Shown: piece by piece, positions 52,401 to 55,403 of the stretch
Numbering within the stretch: position 1 is the stretch's first letter
How the letters are laid out: the number at the start of each line of letters is the position of its first letter
Assembly: GCA_034440615.1 (NCBI GenBank)
Contig: JAOTOM010005125.1
Coordinates: 206,001-270,000 of the forward strand
Origin: Ashinkailepas kermadecensis
Lineage: Eukaryota; Arthropoda; Thecostraca; Neolepadidae
DNA length: 64,000 bases
Direction: 5' to 3'
Translations under genes and position numbers: made by a program
The notes under the pieces: model-generated
Told to the model about the DNA's origin: nothing
Seen by the model: only the letters and a program-made list of their open reading frames with translations
The model's database searches: none

Positions 52401-53478
52401 CGTGCTTGGAAGAGGAGCAGTGCCTGTTCATATGGCTGGTACCCAGTCTGTTTACCCACTTGAGCACGGCGTGCGTCGGGAACGTCGAGCTGATGAACAT
52501 GATCGTCAGCTGTCTCGACTCCAATCAGCTGTTGCAACTGCTGAGCCACATCGTGCAGGCTGATCTCGTCATGTTCCGCAAAGATAGCTTCATGAAAGTG
52601 CTCAGTAAGTGTATCTGAGAAATACAGCACCATGAAGGTGCTCAGTCAGTGTATCTGGGAAATACAGCTCCGTGAAGGTGCTCACTAAGTGTATATGGGT
52701 AAAACAGCGTCATGAAGTTGCTCAGTAAGTGTGTCTGGGAAAAATAGCGTCTTGAAGGGGCTTAGTACGTGCATCCAGGAAAATACCTTTCTGAAGGTGT
52801 TCACTAAATGTGTCCAGCAAGGACAATTTCATGAAAATGCCTAGTAAGTGTCTGGCAAGAAGGGTTTCATGGAAGCGCTCAACAAGTACGTGCGACAAAG
52901 ATAGTAATCAAACAAGCAACGACGTTCAGTGATATGAGCCTTCGAGTGAGTAGATGATCGGGAATCTGATGATCGATTCTTATTTATATCATTGCAATAT
53001 TTATACCTGCAAGTACATCTACGCAGCCGATGGTTATTGTTGTATAGGATAACAGTGAAGAAATCAGCTTGTCGAACAGCAGAGGACGTAGGGACCTGGA
53101 AGTTCGTACCGGAAGATGAAGATGCAGCGATTAGAGTCGGAAGCGCACGGTATACGGGTGCAATATTTAAATCACGCACGCTTGCTATGAGTTTTGACGT
53201 GAGGAAAACCGTGAGGTATCCCATTTTGTATACTTTGTGCCACGTAGTTCACGACATTGTGGTAAAGGGTGATACTTTTGAGCGCTACAGTATGCGACAT
53301 CTCTATCGTTTTCAGACGCCAGTCTGGAGTGGGAGACATTCGAGCAGTACTGCCTGTGGCAGCTGGTGGAGGCGCACGAGCTCACGATCGACTACATCCT
53401 GCCGCTGCTGACGCGAATCCAAAGCCGCCAGCACGCCGAGGCCGTCAGCTGTGTTATGCTGATGCTCAAACGCGAGGA
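6493..53478 (+). CDS. INTS3: Integrator complex subunit 3, middle twelve exons
   Basis: INTS3 is a nuclear HEAT-repeat scaffold of the Integrator complex, which cleaves snRNAs and paused nascent transcripts. It also forms the SOSS complex with SSB1/2 and INIP in DNA damage response. Exons: 6493-6623, 7426-7571, 9107-9256, 9988-10149, 31438-31618, 32713-32844, 34113-34371, 35678-35827, 51208-51372, 51648-51762, 52400-52604, 53316-53478. Every intron starts GT and ends AG, and all phases agree, giving about 653 stop-free codons. Conserved blocks in order are [77 protein letters not shown] and [12 protein letters not shown]. Human INTS3 is about 1,040 residues; roughly the first 240 and last 180 should lie outside the window. 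No broken exon was seen, so the gene is presumably active. Confidence 0.93.
6901..7030. repeat. 62-bp direct repeat in intron 1
   Basis: Two copies (ATCTGCTGTA at 6911 and 6973) with CTCCCCCACCACCACCCCTC. The phrase TCTGCTGTAGCTGATGCA also resembles the start of the next exon (TCTGCTGCAGCTGATGCA). Confidence 0.85.
7426..7571 (+). CDS. INTS3: INTS3 exon
   Basis: Acceptor CTCAG, donor GTCAGT. Encodes [20 protein letters not shown] and onward to RYQEWFQRQ, the conserved block around CRLTPDME. Ends in phase 0. Confidence 0.95.
7654..7816 (+). mobile_element. tRNA-derived SINE, copy 1
   Basis: Starts GGGGACGAG, carries A-box TAGTCTAGGGA and B-box GGTTCGAATCT, then a body GGCGTGAGAGATTGG and tail CGTGTCGTAAAAAACC-AATAACC. 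Flanked by the 13-bp duplication GTGCGAGACTCGG (7643-7655 and 7817-7829). Inserted in INTS3 intron 2. Confidence 0.88.
8008..8722. repeat. 37-bp minisatellite in intron 2
   Basis: About 19 head-to-tail copies of a unit containing TTATCCCTGTAGTGG and CTGATGACAGTCGCCGTG, nearly identical. One unit is slightly altered near 8290-8310. No similarity to the adjacent exons was found. Confidence 0.95.
8723..9106. other. intron 2 remainder
   Basis: AT-rich stretch with TATTAAATATTATATT near 8850-8870. No element recognised. Confidence 0.5.
9107..9256 (+). CDS. INTS3: INTS3 exon
   Basis: Acceptor CCCAG, donor GTGAGT. Exactly 50 codons from [13 protein letters not shown] to WLLTTCTSQ. The donor is followed by degenerate copies of its own surroundings (see array 9236-9470). 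Confidence 0.95.
9236..9470. repeat. degenerate array derived from exon 3 donor
   Basis: The exon end CCACCTGTACATCCCAG plus GTGAGT recurs with drift at about 9336, 9370, 9404 and 9431, roughly 34 bp apart, for example CCACCTGCATATGCCAGGTGAACAGG. A further relic (ACCTGCACTTTCCAGGTCAG) lies at 9739. Confidence 0.7.
9988..10149 (+). CDS. INTS3: INTS3 exon
   Basis: Acceptor GCCAG, donor GTGAGC. Exactly 54 codons from [15 protein letters not shown] to LLDFMCR, one of the most conserved parts of the protein. Phase 0 at both ends. Confidence 0.95.
10496..10622. repeat. poly-T/poly-A low-complexity tract
   Basis: Long T runs, a C run and A runs. It may mark an old retroelement tail, but no element border is visible. 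Confidence 0.85.
10690..12890 (-). mobile_element. old CR1-type LINE fragment (3' part)
   Basis: The minus strand matches, with many gaps, the 3' half of the CR1 copy at 22737-25300. Shared phrases include GGCTTAATAAGAGYCACAGG near 10740, the block [20 protein letters not shown] (a form of the RT thumb region) at 11734-11640, and [19 protein letters not shown]. Stops and frameshifts are common, so it is a dead copy older than the other CR1. A small AAACCAGAAAATAT duplication lies at 11784-11840. Confidence 0.78.
12891..13869. other. intron 4 stretch, mostly unassigned
   Basis: No coding similarity seen. Holds only the LINE-B 3' tail fragment at 13337-13397. Confidence 0.5.
13337..13397 (+). 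mobile_element. LINE-B 3' tail fragment
   Basis: GTTATGGGCGCT, then TAAACCC and a TAACTAAC repeat tail, resembling the 3' end of the LINE-B copies at 18768 and 47207. A possible duplication is ACATCGTTAG/ACATGGTTAG. Divergent. Confidence 0.55.
13870..14069 (+). promoter_or_regulatory. LINE-A 5' leader
   Basis: A C/G homopolymer is followed by TGACGTCA (13890-13897, a CRE-type palindrome) and two copies of GCCACTAGTCGGTTG. A location upstream of ORF1 suggests an internal promoter; this is inference. Confidence 0.4.
14070..15332 (+). CDS. LINE-A ORF1, gag-like zinc-knuckle protein
   Basis: About 420 codons without a stop. A proline- and arginine-rich N-terminus is followed by an RNA-binding-like part ([28 protein letters not shown]) and three knuckles: [27 protein letters not shown] and [15 protein letters not shown]. 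The last 150 residues are proline-rich and may be in a shifted frame. Such proteins coat the LINE RNA and target it to the nucleus or insertion site. The start codon is not decided by the sequence. Confidence 0.72.
   Translation: MPFLTAPLQSALLHKHSPPHSPWGKHPHPRPGMPGTPPPSGGGGRRPRPGVRLVPSRDPPEGESFLLLSKREGTFSRTSPFAIAREIDQWTGEVASAKVLRSGTLLVRVKDASQARNLLNLNRFLEAEITVELADRLNMMWVTAYAPELAELPEEELLAELQSQRVCEVIRLGRRPRPGPVLKLGFRVLAPPTHVMAGYLRIGLRPWTPPPARCAYCQRYGHLIKVCRAKDPTCGRCAGAHLTDACASEEARCAACQGPHPASSPRCPTWMDAKERQQRRYAARATPTPASPGEGGGLDPDWPPCGRHQPRRPPDLAPSYPDPPRPPIPLLPFSPAAGHVSRSHSGLSRPPSPTPPHPTNIRPPRRRSRAPLQTRPPLTVGDTTGTKPLRCRPRARHPPSAALTPPIGQKSRNMSSKINH
15260..15502 (+). pseudogene. LINE-A endonuclease, first part
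   Basis: Frame with [18 protein letters not shown] (the QET endonuclease motif) and [17 protein letters not shown]. It breaks at a T-rich insert. The protein continues at 15905 ([10 protein letters not shown]) and again at 18837. Confidence 0.72.
15503..15904. mobile_element. unclassified 400-bp insertion in LINE-A
   Basis: Begins with a T/G run and ends near AAGCTGAAGCTAAGCTGAA. It interrupts the endonuclease reading order, which resumes directly after it. No domain or clear target duplication was seen. Confidence 0.45.
15966..16650 (+). promoter_or_regulatory. LINE-B 5' leader, copy in LINE-B'
   Basis: Shared in order with 59000-59560, 59594-60235 and part of 42064-42330. Starts GACGAGGCGCCACC; contains a long hairpin GTCCCCCGTCGCA paired with TGTGACGGGGGAC, and CCACCTT-CTTGTGGTGG at the tip. 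Presumed to hold the internal promoter. Confidence 0.65.
17158..17970 (+). pseudogene. LINE-B' ORF1 zinc-knuckle part
   Basis: An open frame of 270 codons containing [29 protein letters not shown] and [15 protein letters not shown]. Upstream, 16654-17157 reads as ORF1 only with stops and frame changes, and 17967-18446 continues in another frame. It is homologous to 60240-61760. No ORF2 follows. Confidence 0.7.
18538..18688 (+). mobile_element. tRNA-derived SINE, copy 2
   Basis: GGGGACGAGTGGTCTAGGGG start with A-box and B-box GGTTCGAGTCT. Flanked by ACAGTATGCGGG at 18526-18537 and 18689-18700. Inserted between ORF1 and the tail of LINE-B'. Confidence 0.9.
18768..18836 (+). mobile_element. LINE-B 3' tail (end of LINE-B')
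   Basis: TTATGGGCGCTATATGACC, GTCGATGCG, TTTAAACCCAAATAAATAA and a TAACTAAC tail. Confidence 0.7.
18837..20261 (+). pseudogene. LINE-A endonuclease end and reverse transcriptase start
   Basis: The first bases read [19 protein letters not shown], then [15 protein letters not shown] and [12 protein letters not shown] (the SDHFP endonuclease end). The connector [13 protein letters not shown] leads to RT motifs: [32 protein letters not shown] and [15 protein letters not shown]. The frame ends at 20259-20261 by frameshift. Confidence 0.8.
20262..21180 (+). pseudogene. LINE-A reverse transcriptase, second part
   Basis: Another frame gives [17 protein letters not shown], then [17 protein letters not shown] and [11 protein letters not shown]. 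The catalytic box reads AVD where the family has ADD, so polymerase activity is lost in addition to the frameshift. After 20917 the thumb region continues out of frame ([18 protein letters not shown] region). Confidence 0.78.
21282..22133 (+). pseudogene. LINE-A RNase H domain, frameshifted
   Basis: [19 protein letters not shown] (first Asp) and [11 protein letters not shown] (Glu) are in one frame; [12 protein letters not shown] (second Asp) and [18 protein letters not shown] (His and Asp end) in another. RNase H after RT marks the I group of LINEs. The zinc-binding tail after 21900 is scattered over frames. Confidence 0.75.
22200..22736. other. LINE-A 3' region and unassigned sequence
   Basis: Holds short TATATAGGA-type phrases and a GC-rich patch (22500-22610) with an imperfect inverted GGGCCCGACGCC/GGCGTCGGGCC pair, then TGTATG repeats. 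Probably 3' UTR of LINE-A; the end is not defined. Confidence 0.45.
22840..23370 (-). repeat. CR1 3' UTR tandem repeats
   Basis: Three copies marked by GTTATAAAGCGTTTA at 23001, 23167 and 23333, exactly 166 bp apart. Each contains TGCTGAATCCACTGCTAGGT and CATAGACAATCTSATCAG. A partial unit precedes them. Confidence 0.92.
23643..25237 (-). pseudogene. CR1 reverse transcriptase
   Basis: [92 protein letters not shown] and [12 protein letters not shown] are in order with the FADD catalytic box intact. The C-terminal part ([34 protein letters not shown]) is in a second frame after a shift near 24020. Two TAA codons lie between this and the endonuclease (near 25243 and 25293). Confidence 0.85.
25577..25659 (+). 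mobile_element. 5'-truncated SINE in CR1
   Basis: Only the 3' half of the SINE (CTCGCCCGCGACCAATCGGC to TAGCCAACC) is present, flanked by AACCCTGGTTAA at 25565-25576 and 25660-25671. The truncation plus duplication is typical of incomplete target-primed reverse transcription. Confidence 0.88.
25672..26457 (-). pseudogene. CR1 endonuclease
   Basis: [61 protein letters not shown] and [14 protein letters not shown] are the APE-type endonuclease motifs in order. Open over about 260 codons until the SINE fragment at 25659. It would nick target DNA for retrotransposition. Confidence 0.85.
26584..27033 (-). pseudogene. CR1 ORF1, esterase-like C-terminal part
   Basis: [19 protein letters not shown] carries the Gly-Asn-type SGNH block and [18 protein letters not shown] the Asp-x-x-His block. 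Many CR1 ORF1 proteins have such a domain. The SINE at 27050-27207 separates it from the upstream GDS block. Confidence 0.75.
27050..27207 (+). mobile_element. tRNA-derived SINE, copy 3
   Basis: Complete copy with boxes TGGTCTAGGGG and GGTTCGAGTCT. The 16-bp duplication CCTACTACAAAAAGCA lies at 27034-27049 and 27208-27223. Inserted in CR1 ORF1, so it is younger than that element. Confidence 0.93.
27208..27660 (-). pseudogene. CR1 ORF1, N-terminal part
   Basis: The minus strand reads a [16 protein letters not shown] SGNH first block next to the SINE, preceded by a broken leucine-rich helix ([16 protein letters not shown]) with stops. Degenerate. Confidence 0.55.
27735..28207 (-). promoter_or_regulatory. 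CR1 5' leader, monomers of about 275 bp
   Basis: Two related units: 27760-28020 and 28045-28207 (continuing at 30251-30340 after the DNA transposon). Both contain CACTGAATAAACAACAAAAT, TACAAACTCCAACTAAA and CTAAATACTAATATA. Repeated leaders often hold LINE promoters; function is inferred. Confidence 0.65.
28208..30250 (+). mobile_element. ISL2EU-type DNA transposon
   Basis: Ends GGACAAGTTTCA and its inverse TGAAACTTGTCC, flanked by AT on both sides. The related leader unit at 27930 shows the uninterrupted site CTCTACAATTACACCAG, so only AT was duplicated. A DDE transposase remnant lies inside. A two-base AT duplication is the ISL2EU habit as I recall it. Confidence 0.78.
28480..29384 (+). 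pseudogene. ISL2EU/Harbinger-like DDE transposase
   Basis: ATG at 28480 starts [20 protein letters not shown], then stops and a frame change near 28660. The intact part from about 28665 reads [20 protein letters not shown] (helix-turn-helix), then [14 protein letters not shown] (first Asp), [31 protein letters not shown] and [17 protein letters not shown] (final Glu). This is the DDE_Tnp_4 pattern. The second catalytic Asp of GGRxSD is altered here (GRVSE). The 29385-30250 remainder has no recognised gene. Confidence 0.75.
30251..30840 (-). repeat. CR1 5' leader, three monomers of about 170 bp
   Basis: Units near 30370, 30530 and 30700 share ACTTATAATATCTACACACAGG, GGCARCAAGCTATCTAC and CTTACGGACGAAACTA. 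They form the outer 5' end of the CR1 copy. Confidence 0.7.
31284..31460. repeat. 25-bp array at exon 5 acceptor
   Basis: ACAGGT occurs at 31334, 31359, 31384, 31409 and 31434, exactly 25 bp apart, with two degenerate units upstream. Each unit reads CAGGTAATACCCACCTT, that is an acceptor AG plus the first exon codons. The last unit (CAGGTGATACCCACCTT) is the real splice site. Confidence 0.92.
31438..31618 (+). CDS. INTS3: INTS3 exon
   Basis: Acceptor GACAG, donor GTGAGT. Encodes [18 protein letters not shown] then [20 protein letters not shown] and ERFSEFCSD. The acceptor is the last unit of a 25-bp tandem array in which every unit repeats CAG plus the first exon codons. The final unit is chosen because only it continues into the coding sequence. 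Confidence 0.93.
31815..32285. repeat. 56-bp minisatellite in intron 5
   Basis: TCTGCTGCA at 31821, 31877, 31933, 31989 and so on, 56 bp apart, eight to nine units with TCTCACTCGGATCTGCTATGG then GTGAG. The GATCTGCTATG-GTGAG part resembles the exon 5 end (GTTCTGCTCGGACG-GTGAG). Confidence 0.9.
32300..32712. repeat. 33-bp minisatellite up to exon 6 acceptor
   Basis: About twelve copies of ACCGTGTCCTAACGGCCCAG plus CTGACGTATAGGG. Each has CTAAC and a following CCCAG. The unit length is a multiple of three and the array is open in the exon 6 frame ([11 protein letters not shown] repeated). Confidence 0.93.
32713..32844 (+). CDS. INTS3: INTS3 exon
   Basis: Acceptor TTTCAG, donor GTGAGT. Encodes [11 protein letters not shown] to [12 protein letters not shown], an acidic segment present in INTS3 homologues. 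The upstream 33-bp array is open in the same frame, so an intron-retaining product could add repeated [11 protein letters not shown] units; the phase match with exon 5 supports the internal acceptor. Confidence 0.9.
33300..34080. repeat. 52-bp minisatellite in intron 6
   Basis: Ten or more copies of GTTCGTGACTGACATCCTGC followed by CATAATGTTCACCACTGTCG and TGCTGTTGTAAT, with shorter variants at the right end. Confidence 0.92.
34113..34371 (+). CDS. INTS3: INTS3 exon with proline-rich insertion
   Basis: Acceptor GTCAG, donor GTCAGT. Encodes [17 protein letters not shown], then a run of prolines and a few serines (about 34170-34240, CCG repeats), then [19 protein letters not shown]. The proline run replaces a segment that is not poly-proline in the human protein. 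The exon leaves two bases completed by the next exon to give Gln. Confidence 0.88.
34364..34680. repeat. 35/36-bp array seeded by exon 7 donor
   Basis: TGCAGTC lies at 34368 (exon end plus donor), 34404, 34439, 34475, 34510, 34546, a changed unit at 34581, 34617 and 34652. Spacing alternates 36 and 35. The final unit again reads GAGCTGCAGTCAATACTG, matching the exon end GAGCTGCA with donor GTCAGTACTG. Confidence 0.92.
34687..35535. repeat. diverged 430-bp tandem duplication in intron 7
   Basis: 34690-34925 matches 35121-35355: GTGGAATATACYAC, AAGTATCGACATC, CAGTATC and GTTATACAATA are in the same order. The following segments also align loosely, ending in TTTCGACATCT. Confidence 0.75.
35678..35827 (+). 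CDS. INTS3: INTS3 exon
   Basis: Acceptor ATAG, donor GTGGGT. Encodes [20 protein letters not shown] to [12 protein letters not shown]. The donor at 35828 is chosen because it alone gives the phase needed to join exon 51208 as NNDE-SLEDS, matching the family. A stronger-looking GTAAGC at 35904 would add an unrelated peptide and break the phase. Confidence 0.87.
35828..36408. other. start of intron 8, nothing identified
   Basis: Contains a G run at 35888 and a short CA repeat (36278-36293). No gene or element border recognised. Confidence 0.5.
36409..37420 (-). pseudogene. USP2-like ubiquitin protease retrocopy
   Basis: The minus strand carries a whole USP catalytic domain without introns. 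[20 protein letters not shown] holds the catalytic Cys. Then come [33 protein letters not shown] (across a frameshift), [32 protein letters not shown] (zinc-binding CxxC pairs), [11 protein letters not shown], and after a TAG the end EWHEYNDSS and RDAYILFFE. Two compensating frameshifts lie near 37270 and 37150, and a TAG near 36525. The catalytic His motif reads GYHTAHC where the family has GHYTAYC, so it is dead. USP2 in other animals removes ubiquitin from substrates. The retrocopy reading is inferred from the absence of introns and the junction with LINE-C. Confidence 0.82.
37435..37475. repeat. (GCC)n tract at LINE-C/USP junction
   Basis: About twelve GCC/GGC triplets. To the right the minus strand encodes the LINE-C C-terminus, to the left the USP domain. 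Confidence 0.9.
37823..38494 (-). pseudogene. LINE-C RT C-terminal region
   Basis: [58 protein letters not shown] and [17 protein letters not shown] (CxxC, HGLS zinc-like motif) are found, then [20 protein letters not shown]. After the stop at 37823 the reading continues in other frames to 37440 with DGKRPDG and [20 protein letters not shown]. Confidence 0.75.
38495..38651 (+). mobile_element. tRNA-derived SINE, copy 4
   Basis: GGGGACGAGTAGTCTAGGGG start, B-box GGTTCGAGTCT, tail AAAAACCAATAACC. Flanked by TCTCTGAGAG at 38485-38494 and 38652-38661, inside LINE-C. Confidence 0.92.
38880..39183 (-). pseudogene. LINE-C RT palm
   Basis: [19 protein letters not shown] and [10 protein letters not shown] are seen; the catalytic box YLDY replaces YLDD, and a frame change follows ([20 protein letters not shown]). 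The left side joins 49212 across the LTR element. Confidence 0.75.
39189..39371 (-). repeat. Gypsy 3' LTR
   Basis: On the minus strand begins TGTTGTGTAG and ends CATAACA. About 90% like the other LTR by eye. Contains AATATGGCAGC and its near-inverse ATATTCCCGCC region. Confidence 0.88.
39428..40339 (-). pseudogene. Gypsy integrase, C-terminal part
   Basis: [20 protein letters not shown] contains the integrase core end with the catalytic Glu. A long tail follows with a basic, Gln-rich end. The central DD part lies between 40340 and 40600 in other frames. Confidence 0.75.
40612..40932 (-). pseudogene. Gypsy integrase zinc-binding part
   Basis: [20 protein letters not shown] then [20 protein letters not shown] gives the HHCC zinc motif at the integrase N-terminus. 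The frame extends through the LINE-B tail insertion at 40889-40944. Confidence 0.75.
40889..40944 (+). mobile_element. 56-bp LINE-B tail insertion
   Basis: ATGGGCGCTAAATGACC to TAACTAACTAA only, flanked by the 14-bp duplication GGGATTTGTGTTCT (40875-40888 and 40945-40958). Confidence 0.88.
40984..41999 (-). pseudogene. Gypsy RT end and RNase H
   Basis: [20 protein letters not shown] follows the catalytic box, then [20 protein letters not shown] and [14 protein letters not shown]. After a frame change RNase H motifs follow: [30 protein letters not shown] and [12 protein letters not shown]. The front half of RT is on the far side of LINE-B. Confidence 0.82.
42340..42978 (+). pseudogene. LINE-B ORF1 remnant
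   Basis: Begins abruptly within the region before the knuckles: [12 protein letters not shown] then C-rich pieces ([23 protein letters not shown]) over two frames. From 42544 an open frame runs to [11 protein letters not shown]. The N-terminal half is lost by the leader-ORF1 deletion near 42330. Confidence 0.65.
43592..44215 (+). pseudogene. LINE-B endonuclease
   Basis: [11 protein letters not shown] at 43614-43650, [64 protein letters not shown] and [15 protein letters not shown] are the motifs in order, open from 43671. The QETK part is in a neighbouring frame. Confidence 0.8.
44500..45570 (+). pseudogene. LINE-B reverse transcriptase
   Basis: [121 protein letters not shown] and [12 protein letters not shown] are spread over frames with stops. 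The catalytic VDD is intact. Confidence 0.82.
45627..47145 (+). pseudogene. LINE-B RT thumb, RNase H and zinc tail
   Basis: [19 protein letters not shown] then a long open stretch to 46433. RNase H motifs follow in shifting frames ([20 protein letters not shown] near 46620-46690). The end [36 protein letters not shown] is the usual CCHC-like tail of I-group LINEs. A 37-bp insertion lies at 46512-46548. Confidence 0.78.
46512..46548 (+). mobile_element. 37-bp LINE-B tail insertion
   Basis: CGCAGTCGATGCGCCCTTAA to AACCAACC, flanked by AACCCCCA (46504-46511 and 46549-46556). It splits the RNase H frame between SFNPQ and EAVLQYI. Confidence 0.75.
47202..47262 (+). mobile_element. LINE-B 3' tail
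   Basis: GTTATGGGCGCTAAATGATC, GGTCGATGATAACCCTAATC and a CA-repeat tail directly before the right target duplication. Confidence 0.8.
47279..47831 (-). pseudogene. Gypsy RT, first part
   Basis: [60 protein letters not shown] and [18 protein letters not shown] (the catalytic Asp of motif A) are in frame. The end is altered near the LINE-B insertion. Confidence 0.82.
47924..48313 (-). pseudogene. Gypsy aspartic protease
   Basis: [20 protein letters not shown] contains the DTGA active site. It follows gag in a shifted frame and precedes RT. A G/C homopolymer (47828-47848) lies between protease and RT. Confidence 0.75.
48241..48912 (-). CDS. Gypsy gag-like nucleocapsid
   Basis: ATG at 48912; Gln-rich N-terminus (LVAQQQQQL), then the knuckles [15 protein letters not shown] and [14 protein letters not shown] and a basic tail. 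Short for a gag, without a clear capsid part. Overlaps the protease frame as in many Gypsy elements. Confidence 0.7.
   Translation of the reverse strand: MDDGTGASQGTAAGGPAAEAKPSPVELLTQLVAQQQQQLPMLMERGLFGGLLTAPEAPGVAAPAGSRTDNAAEPSDCSRPADVRTGKCGRCGSARHTEDWLCRALGRRCFQCNGDNHFSSVCRQRSDSGRRRRMASPERCRQGQGRSIDSSGSRRQVSQVSGGDRGRRKLRPSPTAARNLMISDVVLRGVRTRRSPRYTRCCIDLVDRLQPPSGLRIQELKYP
49027..49211 (-). repeat. Gypsy 5' LTR
   Basis: On the minus strand begins TGTTGTGTGG; contains GCGAATAAACAG, a possible poly(A) signal. Followed by the leader and the gag start at 48912. Confidence 0.88.
49212..49990 (-). pseudogene. LINE-C RT fingers and palm start
   Basis: [37 protein letters not shown] and [20 protein letters not shown] (motif A) are seen. 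The frame runs into the Gypsy 5' LTR at 49211 and resumes at 39183. Confidence 0.78.
49915..50716 (-). pseudogene. LINE-C N-terminal region
   Basis: The upstream part has [20 protein letters not shown] then [17 protein letters not shown], resembling a PHD-type zinc finger with a frame change, followed by a 186-codon open frame with [20 protein letters not shown]. No endonuclease motif was recognised here. Confidence 0.55.
50720..51207. other. end of intron 8
   Basis: Two T runs near 50812-50828, then GC-richer sequence up to the exon 9 acceptor. No element recognised. Confidence 0.5.
51208..51372 (+). CDS. INTS3: INTS3 exon
   Basis: Acceptor TTCAG, donor GTGCGC (weak). Encodes [19 protein letters not shown] to [11 protein letters not shown]. 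It follows a 15.4-kb intron filled with nested retroelements. Confidence 0.92.
51648..51762 (+). CDS. INTS3: INTS3 exon
   Basis: Acceptor TTGCAG, donor GTGAGG. Encodes [20 protein letters not shown] to [10 protein letters not shown], phase 0 at the end. Its last 30 bases and donor seed the tandem array that follows. Confidence 0.88.
51730..52040. repeat. 54-bp array seeded by exon 10 donor
   Basis: TGTGTGGTT occurs at 51742 (in the exon), 51796, 51850 and 51905, then in shorter units near 51954 and 52001. Each copy repeats the exon end CTGTGTGGTTGACGACCTCAAG, and the first three keep a following GTGARG or GTGAAT donor-like base string. Confidence 0.92.
52400..52604 (+). CDS. INTS3: INTS3 exon
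   Basis: Acceptor TTTCAG, donor GTAAGT. Encodes [18 protein letters not shown], then [17 protein letters not shown] and [12 protein letters not shown]. Its last 24 bases plus donor are repeated seven more times downstream. Confidence 0.94.
52581..52905. repeat. 40-bp array seeded by exon 11 donor
   Basis: Junction positions 52601, 52641, 52681, 52721, 52761, 52801 and 52841 are exactly 40 bp apart, with a last unit at 52878. Each unit contains ATGAAAGTGCTCA-like exon end followed by a GTAAGT-like string. The first unit is the true exon end and donor. Confidence 0.95.
53316..53478 (+). CDS. INTS3: INTS3 exon (last in window)
   Basis: Acceptor TTTTCAG, donor GTAAGT. Encodes [20 protein letters not shown] to [13 protein letters not shown], leaving two bases. 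Later exons for the C-terminal 180 or so residues are not in the window. Confidence 0.94.
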
Positions 53479-55403
53479 GTAAGTAGCATACTCGGACTCA
53501 GACATATATTAGAGTCATTCGCAATCGACTTGTGGGTAATGCGATTCCACATCATTGTTATAAAAATAAATCGGCTGTAGCAACACACATACACGCAGCA
53601 CATTCATAAAGATTATAGTGTGCGGAGTAAAGCCGGATGTCAATCCGGATCGCGGTGGAGATGGCGCCTCAGGTGGGGACCAAACAATTACTGCCGCGCC
53701 GCGCGTCACCAAAGTCCTCTCCCAATTGGGTTCGTGACCAGTCGCCGTCCCGCCTCATGTGCTGGTCACTAGTCTGGGGTACCAGTGAGAACCGGCTGGC
53801 GAGGAACACAGGCCCACCGTGTTGTCGCATTGTGTGCACCAGGCACAACGTATGGTGCAGTCCAGCGCTCGGCCAGGCCAGCCTCTGCACCAACTACGCT
53901 TCGCAGCACCGTCGACGTGCGCAGCAGTAGTTGCACAGAACAGTTGTGCTCGGTTTGGCTGTCCCTCGTTGCAGGTGTTTCTGCCGCGGCCGCCTAAAGG
54001 CGCATACCAGCCAGTGCTATTTATCCCAGCCGAACTGACTCGGGGTGGCGTTGGAAAGTTGCATGTTAGCAAATCGTTGCATGTTAGCAAATCGAGACAA
54101 CAGAGGGTTTATGTTTTTAGTATCTAAAATACTCCCTTAGAACAGATCTGTTGCTATTTTCATATGAAAGTTTTGACTGCATGTCTTTCAAGCCCAAAAA
54201 CACCAACAAACAAATATCGATTGCAAAATTGGAATCAAGAAACGTGCACATGCACAAGCACATTCACACGAAGAAGCAAATGCAGTCGACATGCTGGCTC
54301 AAACCTGAGCTGTCGTCACGACTTCTCAGCTGAGCCTCAGCTACTCTGATGCATGAACTGTGCCGGCATCTTTGCTTTTCAAAAGACATCCGGAATTTAT
54401 AAATTTTATATTATCCTGGGTAAAGATGCAGGCAGCTTCCGCTGCTTTTTTGCAACTGTGCAGACTATTACAAAAGATCTGAGCCCTTTTCGGCCCCGGC
54501 AAATGACCGTCACATTCTGCACACGCGACAAATGCATTGGGGGTTGTCTATGTATATGTCTATGTCTGTTTATGTTTATGTCTGTATCAGTCTATGTCTA
54601 TGTCTGTATACGTCTGTCTGTATGTGTGTCTGTGTTTTTATGTAGTTGGTCGATGTGGTTGGACCAGTGTACGCTAGTTTTTGGCCGCTCAATGGGGGAG
54701 GGTGACGTTGGATAGATGTGGTCGCTAGGTTCGTTACAAATAGCTGAGTGTGTTCTTATCAAGCTTAGGTACGCGTTCGTTGAATTTCCGTTGGATAGGC
54801 TTTATAGTTCGACTTGTGCACGGTAAGTCTACGCGTTCAAGTGTTATAATTTTTAGACGTGAGAACTTGGTTTGGCGTTCGTTGCCAAAGTAACACTCGG
54901 CATTCATGGAAGGACCCGAATTGTTTATTTATCTCTACCCGAGTACCACAAGTTATATTAGGCGGCCATTCGTCTCTTGCATGCATATTTTAACTTGTAT
55001 CCTGAATGTTGTACGTTCCAAACCATTTCCCCAATCCTGTTCATCGTTGTTATTCGGTTCTTGGCAACCTCGCGAGTTGGTAAACCTTGTTAGCCACAGT
55101 CCCCAACCAAACTCTACCGAATTGGCGGTTGTCGGTGGTGTAGTGTTCAACACATTTGTCTCGTAGCTGAAGTATGGCAAGTTCGAGGCCCACCGAGCTC
55201 GCTGGACTCCCACTTGCCCGCACCACATTCGGCGCGAAGGTGGCGATGCTGTGTAGCAACCCAACTGAGTGCGTCATAGCAGAACCAAAGGTCTTCGTCC
55301 TTTTGTACCGGGCGTTATTCCGAGCAGATGGTGTCCCTTCCCGTGCCCCCAGAGTGCAAAAATACAATCTCTTCTCTGTCTATCTTCTCTTCTCTATCTC
55401 TAT
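53479..55403. other. start of intron 12, mostly unassigned
   Basis: Contains a doubled GCATGTTAGCAAATCG at 54061-54095 and a TATGTC-type microsatellite at 54545-54635. No coding domain recognised. Confidence 0.5.
54545..54635. repeat. TATGTC/TCTGTA microsatellite
   Basis: Imperfect hexamer-like repetition of TCTATGTCTGT and TGTATG phrases. Confidence 0.8.
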
